Shown here: piece after piece, positions 1 through 7,897 of the stretch
Layout of the letters: each line of letters begins with the position of its first letter
Position numbering within the stretch: the stretch's first letter is position 1
Assembly: GCA_910592005.1 (NCBI GenBank)
Contig: CAJVPP010002190.1
Location: forward strand, 1-15,938
Direction of reading: 5' to 3'
Origin: Funneliformis mosseae
Taxonomy: Eukaryota > Glomeromycota > Glomeromycetes > Glomerales > Glomeraceae
Length of the DNA: 15,938 nt
The notes under the pieces: generated by a model
The model's input: the letters and a program-made list of their open reading frames with translations, nothing else
Database searches by the model: none
Told to the model about the DNA's origin: nothing
Position numbers and translations under genes: made by a program

Positions 1-2150
1 TTTAAATATTATAAAATAATAATTTAATAGTAAAAATTTTAAATAATAAATTTTAGTATCATCTTAATAATTAATTCAACTTAATATTTAAAAATAGAAC
101 AATTTATTATTGGTTGAAAATGTTTACTGTAGCATAGCATTTTTTTAATCATTATTTACTCAAAATCAATTTCTTATCCTATAAGATAATTTTAATAGCT
201 TTAACCCTCATATTTAAATAAAATATTTAATTAAATTATAATAAAAGTATAATTAAATACTATTAATTAATAAAAAATAATTTACAAACTAAAATATTAA
301 ATTTTTTTAATAAAATATTAAATTACAGAAAAAGTATAATAAATACTAATCAATAAAATTAACTTACTAACTATATATTAAATATTTTTAAATATAAAAA
401 TTTAGATAATTTTAAATTACAATAAAAAAATATAATTAAATACTAATAATAATAACTTACTATCTATTATTAATATTTATTTTTTAAATATAAGTTTAAT
501 TGAGTTAAATTTAAATTATAATTAAATATTAATAAATAAATAAATAATTTACTTTCTATTTTATTATTAAATATTAAATCTTTATTAAATAAAATATAAA
601 TAGTAGTATAATATATAATTAAATATTAATGTTAATAATCAATAATAATTGTTTACCTTTTGATACTATTTTTTAGATAAATAATTTTTTAAATTTAAAT
701 TATTATAAATAGTAAAATTAAATATTTATAATTAATAAAAATAACTTACAATCTTATTATTTTATTAATTATTAAATAAAAAATTTATTAAATTTAAATT
801 AAAGTAAAAATATAATTAAAAAAATAATATTTAATAAAATAAATTATAAGCTAAATTATAAAATAAAAATTTAATTTAGTCAATATTATATAAAAAATAT
901 TATTAATTCATAAAAATAACTTATTCCCTAATAGTAATATTAATATTTTTTAAATAAATATTGAAATATAATTATGTAAAATAAAAAATATGATAATTAT
1001 TAAAAATAACTTATATTCTAAATTTTAAATAAAATTTAATTAAGTTTATATTATACTATAAAAATAAAATTAAATATTGATAATCAATAAAAATAATTTA
1101 TCATCTATTATATTATTAATTATTAATTATTTAAAATAAAAAATTAGTTGAATTTAATTATAATATAATATATAATTAAATATTAATAATTAATAAAATT
1201 TAATTACATTTTGCTACTATATAAATAATTTAGTTAAGTTAAATTATAGTAAATAATAAAAAAAAATTTTTAATAATTAATAAAAATAACTTACTATCTA
1301 ATAATATATTTTATTTTTTAAATAAAAATTTAGTTATTTAATTAAATTATATAATTAAATTCTAATATTTAATAAAACTAATTTACTAACTATTATATTT
1401 TTAATTATTAAATAATTGAGTTTAAATTATAATAAAAAGTATAATTAAATACTGATAACCAATAAATTATTTACCATCTATTATATGGGTTGATTGCTAG
1501 GAAAATCAGGTTCTGGGAATTTTTTAACAAAATTGAAATTTTTATTGCATTTTAGTTTTTGATTTTATTAGATTAAAATGTATTAAGCTTTTAATTTAAG
1601 TCAAAAATTTCTCAGAACCTGATTTTTCTAGAAACCCTTCCATATTTTAAATATTTTTTTTAATGAAAATTTAGTTATTTTGAAATATAGTAATATTTAA
1701 TTAACTAATTAATATCTTACTTTCTGTAATTTTTAATATTAAATATGTTAATATTTTATTTAAATTATAATTAAAAATTATAATTAATTTAATTAAGAAA
1801 AATAATTACCATCTTAATTATTAATATTTTGTTTATTTAATAAAGTTTAAGTTTAAATCATGCAGATGATATAATTATTAATAAAAATAACTTACTAACT
1901 AAAATATTATATTATTAATCAAATCATTAAAAATAAATTAGTTAAATTTAAGTATAAAGATTTTAATAACTTACTCCCTATATTAAAATTATTTAAGTAA
2001 AAATTTAATTAAATTTAAATGGTATAAGTTAAATATATAATTAAATAAATTAAATTCATATATTACCATCCATTAAATTTTATTTAAAAAATATAAAAAA
2101 TTAATTATAATTTGGTTTAGTAATAAATAATTGATATGTAGATAAAAGTT
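1..2150 (-). repeat. Degenerate ~90-bp tandem array of intron-like units with 3-nt spacers
   Basis: Very AT-rich array. On the minus strand a unit reads roughly GTAAGTTATTTTTATTA, then about 60 bp of A/T, then TAATATAATAG, then 3 nt, then the next GTAAGT. Units with both AG and GT intact have their 3-nt spacers at 286-288, 368-370, 461-463, 553-555, 750-752, 1295-1297, 1387-1389, 1475-1477, 1721-1723, 1810-1812, 1896-1898 and 1975-1977; two spacers are 9 nt (657-665, 1208-1216). Units with one splice signal lost lie at 60-62, 848-850, 925-927, 1015-1017, 1102-1104 and 2067-2069. Start-to-start spacing is mostly 77-106 bp; the one interval of 246 bp contains a 159-bp MITE insertion. The array is continuous in period with the coding exons at 2157-2693. 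It may be transcribed intron/micro-exon sequence or a minisatellite born from such a gene. Confidence 0.7.
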
Positions 2151-2785
2151 TATTACCTTTTAATTCTTTTAATGTAGGAGCATTAGGAACATCTGATACT
2201 GGTTCTAATATAAAGTATCTATTTTTGAGAAATTATTACTAAGACTATAGGATTATATAATATTTAGGTAATTTATAAATGTTTTACCATCTAATCCTAT
2301 TGTTTTGAATATAATTAACGTTAATATTTGTTAATTAATTATATTTGCTATTATATTTACCTTCATCACTCGAAACGAGTTCTATATTTGAATAAAAACA
2401 TAATTAATAAATTATCATTGTATAGTTATTATTATTTTTATTTTCATCACCTGAAACAATTTATATGTTTGAAACTAATGTTAGTTACAAAAATATGTAG
2501 AAATTATATATTATTATATTCACCTTCATCAACCAAGGTTTGTTCTATATTACATAAATATAATTAACGAATTATTATAATATAGTAAATAGTAAATTAT
2601 TTATATAGAAATTATCAAATTTGATAAAATTTAATATGGTATCACCTACTACATTTTCTAATGAGGATGCTTTTTTAACATCTGTAACTGGCTCTAAAAT
2701 AAATTTGATTTTTTATAAATAGAATATGCTCACAGGTTTAACTGTCAAATAAAGGCGCTTTACCTTTATCGTTACTGTTGGACAT
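1..2785 (-). CDS. Micro-exon gene, 5' part (hypothetical protein; runs off window start)
   Basis: The start codon is at 2785-2783, reading MSNSNDK. Exons seen: 2785-2764 (22 nt), 2693-2646 (48), 2544-2524 (21), 2381-2361 (21), 2290-2288 (3) and 2204-2157 (48). Each internal exon lies between AG and GT(A/G)A, is a multiple of 3 and is phase 1, so the frame stays open: EPVTDVKKASSLENVV, EQTLVDE, ELVSSDE, D, EPVSDVPNAPTLKELK. The two 16-residue blocks are clear paralogues (E-P-V-S/T-D-V-x-x-A-x-S/T-L). Introns are 70, 101, 142, 70 and 83 nt; the 142-nt one holds a decayed 21-nt exon copy at 2442-2462. Further left the same exon-intron ladder continues with 3-nt units to the window edge. The product is acidic and hydrophilic, with no visible signal peptide or known domain. 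Function is unknown. It could be a decaying gene; the exon symmetry and open frame argue that at least the 5' part was coding. Confidence 0.55.
1484..1644. mobile_element. 157-bp Tc1/mariner-type MITE inserted in the array
   Basis: The body at 1486-1642 is bounded by TA on both sides (1484-1485 and 1643-1644), the classic Tc1/mariner target duplication. The imperfect terminal inverted repeats are about 40 bp: the left end carries CTAGGAAAATCAGGTTCTG and the right end its complement, CAGAACCTGATTTTTCTAG. There is no coding capacity. The insertion splits one ~90-bp array unit; removing 159 bp restores an 87-bp unit, so it postdates the array's expansion. Confidence 0.75.
2157..2204 (-). repeat. 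Duplicated 48-nt exon, copy B
   Basis: Acceptor AG (complement of 2205-2206), 48 nt, then donor GTAATA. With the G carried over from the preceding exon it encodes EPVSDVPNAPTLKELK. It is paralogous to the 48-nt exon at 2646-2693 in length, phase, both splice boundaries and 7-8 of 16 residues. Confidence 0.65.
2361..2381 (-). repeat. Duplicated 21-nt exon, copy B (plus decayed copy at 2442-2462)
   Basis: ATATAG acceptor, 21 nt encoding ELVSSDE in phase 1, and GTAAAT donor. The sister exon at 2524-2544 encodes EQTLVDE with the same boundaries. An intermediate copy at 2442-2462 has lost both its AG (now AA) and its GT (now AT), so it should be skipped. Confidence 0.6.
2524..2544 (-). repeat. 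Duplicated 21-nt exon, copy A
   Basis: ATATAG acceptor, 21 nt (EQTLVDE), GTGAAT donor. It lies between introns of 101 and 142 nt. The shared core is G-TTGATGAAG or G-AGTGATGAAG at the 3' end of the exon. Confidence 0.6.
2646..2693 (-). repeat. Duplicated 48-nt exon, copy A
   Basis: ATTTTAG acceptor, 48 nt encoding EPVTDVKKASSLENVV in phase 1, GTGATA donor. It follows the initiating exon after a 70-nt intron. Confidence 0.65.
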
Positions 2786-3639
2786 TTCTATAAATTTAAC
2801 GACGCATTAAAAAATCATTGTGTAAGGAGTTTCTACGGATATGGATAAGTTTGCTTTTTTGAAAAATTTTTTTTTATAAATATAAATTTATGAGTTAGAT
2901 TTCGCATGTTTTTTTTTCTTTTTTTTTTTTAACTAAAAATTTAATTATCCTGTTATTGATATAAATCAAAAATAAATAAACAATAGTCGTATCCTTGAAT
3001 AAAAACTCTTTTGTTTTTACTGCGGCAACGATTGAGTTTTTTTAATTTAAAGTTTTTACATTTTTTTTTCGATTTTTTCAGGTATCGTCATAATTTTCTG
3101 ATTTTTATTTTTATTGTAAATGAAGGAGCAAGAAATAGCCTTTTTTTCACCTACAATTATCTTTGTTACGGCAATTAATAAATTTAATTTCTTTTTTCTA
3201 GATACTTAATAGCAACGGCATTATTGTATCGATTTTTTTTTTGACAATTTTGTTTTAAACTTCGTTTTTAGATATAGGAATTTTCTTAAAGCCAATTACA
3301 GTCACTTCTAGTAAAAAAAAAAATATTTTATAAATAAACATTAAGCTCCAAATTTTAGGAACCTGATTTTCCTAGTAATCTTCCCGTATAGTTCCTAAAG
3401 ACAGCAATTATCTGAGGATCTGTGAGAGAAAATTACCGTCATTCCTCTAAGTTAGACGCAGTTAGGGACAGAAGATACGGGTTATTTTTGATTTGATTTT
3501 TTTTATGTTATTAATAATAATTTATGGCAGCGATCAGATATTTCGGTAATTTTTAAACTTGATTTTATATGCATAGTAATGTTGTATTCAGTTCTTTCGT
3601 TTATGTATTATAAAATTTTGTGATGTAAGCAGGAGGACT
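2786..3639. other. AT-rich intergenic region upstream of the micro-exon gene
   Basis: No convincing gene on either strand. Long T and A runs dominate. A TATA-like stretch (minus-strand TATTTATAAAAA near 2871-2885) lies about 90 bp upstream of the minus-strand start at 2785 but is unremarkable in this composition. A solo transposon terminus lies at 3351-3390. Confidence 0.5.
3351..3390. mobile_element. Solo terminal repeat related to the 1484-1644 MITE
   Basis: The sequence ending in CCTGATTTTCCTAGTAATC then TTCCCGTATA matches the right terminus of the MITE at 1486-1642 over about 38 positions (GAACCTGATTTT-CTAG-AA-C-TTCC-TA). No partner left terminus was found in the window, so this is either a truncated copy or the end of an element whose other end was lost. 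Confidence 0.55.
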
Positions 3640-3777
3640 TTATTGAATAAAAATGAGAGATGGGTTAATATTGTGATGACTCACAGCTTTGATGAAATGT
3701 TGAACTAAGACGTTATTTTGAATTTCAAATTTTCTAATAAAACGAACATGGTGGATAGTCACAAATTCCCTCCTCAT

Positions 3778-4252
3778 AGTAATTGTGAAAATATATTTAT
3801 TTAATAATATCATTTAATAAGTGTAGCTTCAACATCGGCTCACATTGTCAATATATTAAACTAAATATCTGCCAATCAATAAATCTCTATTTAATTAAAA
3901 CTGCGCAATTACAAAAAATAAAAATAAAATAATAAGGTAAACGAACTTACAATTTAAAAAATTATAATGTTAAAACGGCGAAAACGTAATATATTGCAAG
4001 GTAGGAAAGGAAGGTTTAAAGTGTATATATGCGTAGAACGTTGAGTTGTTTAAGGATACCACCCATATTTATAAAAAAAAAAAAAAATAATTAGGACAGC
4101 CTGGCATCCCATCAACAACCTGACATCGTCAAATTGATCTACAAAGGACTCAAAAATCGTAAAAAATCTACATGCGAAATTAAGATGTTTTCGGACGGAA
4201 TTATTAAATGTGACAGTAACAATAAATGCTTGTATTTATAAGATAAATAACA
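3778..4252. other. Intergenic spacer, no feature recognised
   Basis: Only simple A/T runs, including an A tract around 4072-4087, and no open frame with coding character. The TATTTATAAGATA stretch at about 4233-4245 could serve the small plus-strand ORF starting at 4253. Confidence 0.4.
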
Positions 4253-4372
4253 ATGTACATGAAACTGTTCTATTATTCTTATTTTATCTTGGGTCTATTG
4301 ACCTTCTTTATTTTTATCACCTCTGCTCAATGCGACTATGATAATATGGTGGCAAAGGTGGTATATGATTGA
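4253..4372 (+). CDS. Small secreted peptide candidate, 39 aa
   Basis: ATG at 4253, with a second in-frame ATG at 4259, stop TGA at 4370-4372. The first ~25 residues form a textbook signal peptide: one Lys, a hydrophobic core rich in F, L, I and Y (YFILGLLTFFIFI) and a small-residue cleavage region TSA before Q. The predicted mature part is only about 14 residues (QCDYDNMVAKVVYD). It ends 11 bp from the stop codon of the convergent minus-strand membrane-protein gene, so shared 3' sequences are likely. A weak downstream splice (donor GTATAT at 4361, acceptor TTCTTAG ending at 4409) would only add a few residues. It may be a real secreted peptide, a truncated effector-like gene, or a chance ORF in T-rich DNA. 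Confidence 0.35.
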   Translation: MYMKLFYYSYFILGLLTFFIFITSAQCDYDNMVAKVVYD

Positions 4373-4383
4373 AAAATGAGTAA

Positions 4384-5479
4384 TTACTCTTTTGATTGTT
4401 TTTTCTTAGAATGAGCTTTTATATGTTCTTTGAATGCATTATTTATAGTACTAAAGTTTGCAATTATGGTAAACGCGATTCCTGCTAACAATGCGATGCC
4501 TTGACTTACAATTAATATTAAAGTGTTTTCTTTTGTTGTATCAATTTGTATTTTTATGTTGTTATATGGATGAAGCTGTAAATAAAGTACATTTTATGTT
4601 ACTGCTTGACATAGTCATTATATTAAATAAAATAATTTAAATTATTATAAATATGGGTAACGAATTTTACATGCAGTATCGTAAGCTGTAATAAATAACT
4701 ATTGCTTTTAGCTTTCTTTTTTTATGTTGTAATGTCTTAAAATTTCACTATCAAAAAGAAAATTATATTCATTTGAAGAATTATTCACTTAGACATGTAG
4801 TACGGAATTCGAACGATTTACAACTTTTCACAAATTTTCATGTATTTAGAATTGTATTTAGAATTGTATCATTAGAATGTAAATTCTGAATTATAATAAA
4901 GTGCTTTAAGAATGATGAATTATTAGATAGTACCTACAATGCTTTTTAACGCGAGATTGTTTAGTTTATTTGTTATCGTATTTTAGTTACTCGGCTTGAC
5001 TTGCGGGTTAGTCGTTTTAATATTCATTAAAAATATAACGTGGTTTACATTTAATAAAATATCAAAAAATTATGATAACCTTTTGGCTGCTCGGAGATAT
5101 TAAGCTTTTTGAAACTTTATAACCGAATCCTGATTTGCTGGTTCTTCATTATCAATCTCAATAAAATTAAAATAATTTGGCTAAAAAAAATCTTCTTAAT
5201 AAGGTACAAATGACATGATTTGTAATTGGTTAATTTTGAGCTAAACTATTGATCGTTTTTTTTTATCATCGCTTATTATGACTCCAAATTGGGAATTTAA
5301 TTCGTTTCCATTAAAAAAAAATCCCAAGTTTTAAATTCGATAACTTGTGAATAATTGGGTAATATTAAAAGCATAAATAGATACATAACTACTTTAAGGA
5401 TAATGGCTTTTTTGAAACACTCAAGAAATAAATTTTTCATAGAAAGATAGTTCTTAAAGTAGTTCTTTATTATTTCCAA
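4384..5479 (-). pseudogene. Type-I membrane protein gene with homopolymer frameshifts
   Basis: Coding pieces in order. (1) From 5479 or 5440: a hydrophobic N-terminus resembling a signal peptide (AIILKVVMYLFMLLILPNYS) followed by VIEFKTWDFF. (2) After a T9 tract (complement of 5313-5321) the reading continues one frame over: NGNELNSQFGVIISDDKKKR. (3) After a possible 66-nt intron (5246-5181, GTTTAG donor, TTTTTTTTAG acceptor): PNYFNFIEIDNEEPANQDS, ending in TAA at 5102-5100 just after an A5 run. (4) Near 4786-4666: NEYNFLFDSEILRHYN, then an A7 run that breaks frame before a GTAAAA donor. (5) Last exon 4575-4384, preceded by TTATTTACAG: a basic-tailed TM segment (TLILIVSQGIALLAGIAF, end AHSKKKQSKE). 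Family not recognised. The 4-5 pieces look like one gene for a secretory-pathway membrane protein. The breaks all fall at or near homopolymers, so either the gene is decaying or the assembly has indel errors. Confidence 0.5.
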
Positions 5480-5963
5480 ATTGTGAATCTTTTTTTTTTT
5501 AGAAAAAATAAAGGTATCACATGAAAAACAAACTTATTTGGAACATTTTCACAGTATTTGATAAGAAAATTCAAAGAATTCAAAGTTATGGAGATGCGAA
5601 AATACATCAAATTATTAGGAAACTTCTTATAAAGATCAATTTAATATCAGGGCAAGGTTATAATAGTAAATTTTCATAGGAACTACATATAGTTTTGATT
5701 TAATTAGTCCATCTGCCATCCCAACGTTATGTACCAGAAATAAATATTCTATTGATATTTATTATAAACTATTTTAATGACTTATGTCACAGGTCATTTA
5801 ACTTTTGGAATAACCAAATTGTCGGTGATTATTCATCAAAGTCATTTAGGTCATTATTTATCAATTTCCAACAATGTGGTAATGGTACTTGCTTATATTA
5901 ATAAGGTATTATAAAGAAAATTCATTTTCTTGTTTTAATTTGACCTAATAACCTAAAAATTTT
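5480..5963. other. Spacer between membrane-protein gene and MULE remnant
   Basis: No supported gene. One plus-strand ORF of 52 codons at 5521-5679 has no recognisable domain. The 3' continuation of the MULE pseudogene is not visible here. Confidence 0.35.
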
Positions 5964-6383
5964 CTACATCGAATTTCTTTTATCTATTGCCTTCAATATT
6001 ATTGTATAAGTGGTTATATGACCAAATAATACGCCTTCAAATTCTTCTTCCAATATATCATAATAAAATAATTCTTTCTTTTAACATCATCCGGAATAGA
6101 TCTTTCGGTATGCTTGTTCCACAATGAGTGATTATGACTTAAATTTAAATTTATAATGCACCACAAACCACCATTACAACAAATTCACAATTACAAGTGA
6201 CGTACTTTCGTTGGATCAGGTTTTCAGAACGAGAACATAATATTGTCCTTTTTACGTATGTTATCAGGTGTTTGGATGTTTTTCTTATATTGAGAAAGTG
6301 TTTTTTATAGTTTAATTTTCCAAGGCGAATAGAAAATCCAGTTTCGCGTGCATATGATTTTATCACATGGAAAAATCATCCAT
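5964..6383 (-). pseudogene. MULE transposase N-terminus (FAR1-like domain), broken
   Basis: Three frames together give a Mutator-like transposase start. MDDFSM is at 6383. After a frameshift, IKSYARETGFSIRLGKLNYK follows, with RTILCSRSENLIQRK and TCNCEFVVMVV (6366-6151); this is the FAR1/WRKY-GCM1-type zinc-binding pattern with its CSR and CNC cysteines. After another shift comes the conserved NLSHNHSLWN with the H-N-H ligands, then RSIPDDVKRK (about 6145-6080). A third frame reads ILEEEFEGVLFGHITTYT and stops at 5964. The DDE catalytic core and the SWIM finger are absent. No terminal inverted repeats were found. In intact elements this domain binds the transposon ends; this copy is dead. Family assignment is from motif recognition only. 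Confidence 0.55.
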
Positions 6384-6934
6384 GTGTTTCTACATTTAAT
6401 AATTGAAGTATCTATGAGAGATAACTTGTTTATTAAAAAAGGTATAGTTGTGGGAAACATTTAACGAAATGATTATTTGTTTATTGCTTAAATTAGTAAA
6501 TGTATACGTTAAGATAGGATTCAGATTAAGTTTTCTCTTTCTTGTTAGGAAGCAAAAATCTTGTGATTAAAATTTGTAATTTGAGAAATTTGTATTTTGT
6601 TGGATTGATTCATAAATCTCTTGGTTTTTAATTTTGAGAATCTTTGATGATCTTGAAGTTTGTAAATTATTGTAGTCTTTTCAGAAGTTTTTAAAATATT
6701 AATCCAATTTTTCATTGCCTTTTCTGTATTTTGAACATATGACTTATTTTAATTTAATTGTTTTTTAAATTTCAATATTTTGGATGTTTTCGTAAATTTA
6801 AATTATTTAAAAACTTTGTGGCAATGTTAAATTTTGATCGCATTTTAAATATATTTGAAAAAAAAAAAATGATTTATTTATTGTCAATAACACGAGATCT
6901 ATTTTAAACTTCAATTTTTTTTTACGGTTGTTAG
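6384..6934. other. AT-rich spacer, nothing recognised
   Basis: Read on both strands: no open frame with coding character. It ends with the T-rich tract TTTTTTTTTACGGTTGTTAG (6916-6934 region) that could act as a polypyrimidine tract and acceptor for the exon-like ORF starting at 6935. Confidence 0.4.
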
Positions 6935-7142
6935 CGTTAGTAACCAAGAAATATATTATTTACCGCTCAATCGCGCAGCCGTGATTCCTGATATCTCTGA
7001 TATTGCATATTCTTTAACAAATTATGATAAAGCGATAAAAAATAAAAAACCTCAAAACAACTGCATTAATCTCAGTAAACATAACTTTCCAAATAAATTG
7101 AAACTTTCTTATAGCCTAGCCAAAAAAATTGCAAAATTTTAA
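6935..7142 (+). CDS. Unidentified exon-like ORF (possible terminal exon)
   Basis: An open frame of 68 codons ends at TAA 7140-7142. It directly follows a strong acceptor-like context (T9 tract, GTTGTTAG). The translation has mixed, non-repetitive composition unlike the flanking AT-rich DNA: EIYYLPLNRAAVIPDISDIA, then SLTNYDKAIKNKKPQNN, then FPNKLKLSYSLAKKIAKF. The local G+C rises exactly over this stretch. There is no in-frame ATG near its start and no upstream exon was found in 6384-6934. It may be the last exon of a gene with remote exons, or a fragment of a transposon protein. Family not recognised. Confidence 0.3.
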
Positions 7143-7650
7143 AAAAAAATTTCTTTTTTTCTTATGATATGTTTTTGAGGTTTCCGGTCATTTATTTCAT
7201 AGAGTTAATTTGATATGTAGATTTAAAATAGTTTTTTATTTTAAATAGTACATATTTAATTTAAAAAGTTTTGTTATTTACACTTTTTATTTAAAAACAC
7301 AAATTTATTTGTTTATTTATAATAAATACATTGATTAAATTAACCGAAAACTATTATGTATTTTAGCTTTAATAAAGTTTTAAAAATTATAATTCATAGG
7401 TTTTTTAAAACAATTTTATAAAAATTTATAACTTTATTATATAAATTTTAATACAAATATATATAGTTATTTATTTATATTAATAAAAAAAATTGTATAA
7501 AAAAATTTATTATATATTTTGCATAATGCCTTTTCTTTTAATAACCTTCTCCTATTTCTAATGTATTGTAAGACGTCTTTATAAATAAATAATTATATTA
7601 ATATAAAAACCATATACAACTATAAATACAAATTATAATAAAAATATATA
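7143..7650. other. Very AT-rich spacer, nothing recognised
   Basis: Long runs of A/T with TTTATAAT-like words and no coding frame on either strand. Confidence 0.45.
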
Positions 7651-7897
7651 CCTACTTCATAATTGGCGGCGACATCTGTTACTTCATAATCTTCTTTCTA
7701 AATATTCTTCAAAACTGCAGTCACTTTCAATTGTACTATCTGATTCAATATCATGATGAGTAATAGGAGACGGTGCCATTTCAGGTCCTTCAACATCATC
7801 AAAAAAAAGCAAGGAATTCATTTTTCAATATTTGTGACTTCATTTGTTAATATTGGATTACTTTCATCAAAATTTAAGTCGAGCTCATCATCTGAAT
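7651..7897 (-). pseudogene. Acidic-protein fragment with frameshifts
   Basis: Three frames carry a continuous acidic, low-complexity protein. The first is SDDELDLNFDESNPILTNEV (about 7895-7826), stopping at a TGA right after an A5 run. The second is MNSLLFFDDVEGPEMAPSP with HHDIESDSTIESDCSFEEYL (7821-7684). The third, from a one-base shift near 7690, is EDYEVTDVAANYEVG, reaching a GTATAT donor-like site near 7652. Acidic N-termini like this occur ahead of the catalytic domain of several DNA-transposon proteins (for example piggyBac type), but no diagnostic motif is present. Two small indels break it. It could also be an exon of a host acidic protein. Confidence 0.4.

Noticed and set aside
1..2150. 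CRISPR array, mitochondrial DNA or centromeric satellite
   Set aside because: Units are degenerate over their full length with no repeat/spacer split; no mitochondrial genes are present; the period continues into coding exons, which points to a gene-derived array, although a satellite use cannot be fully excluded.
2328..2567. 79-codon plus-strand ORF with internal repeats
   Set aside because: It is the antisense shadow of three copies of the minus-strand 21-nt exon and flanking introns; its apparent repeats (HHSK, HHLK, PSST) mirror those copies.
3001..3043. Inverted repeat AAAAACTC ... GAGTTTTT
   Set aside because: 8-bp arms with a 27-nt loop in A/T-rich DNA are expected by chance and no gene end is nearby.
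3640..3777. 45-codon minus-strand ORF (MRREFVTIHHVRF start)
   Set aside because: Reads somewhat like protein but is short, unrecognised and isolated; not enough to support a gene.
5521..5679. 52-codon plus-strand ORF (MKNKLIWNIFTVF start)
   Set aside because: No domain or signal, Lys/Ile-rich as expected from AT-rich DNA, no supporting splice or promoter context beyond chance.
6151..6366. 71-codon minus-strand ORF as a free-standing gene
   Set aside because: It begins with GTG, which is not expected to start fungal proteins, and is one frame of a three-frame MULE transposase relic.
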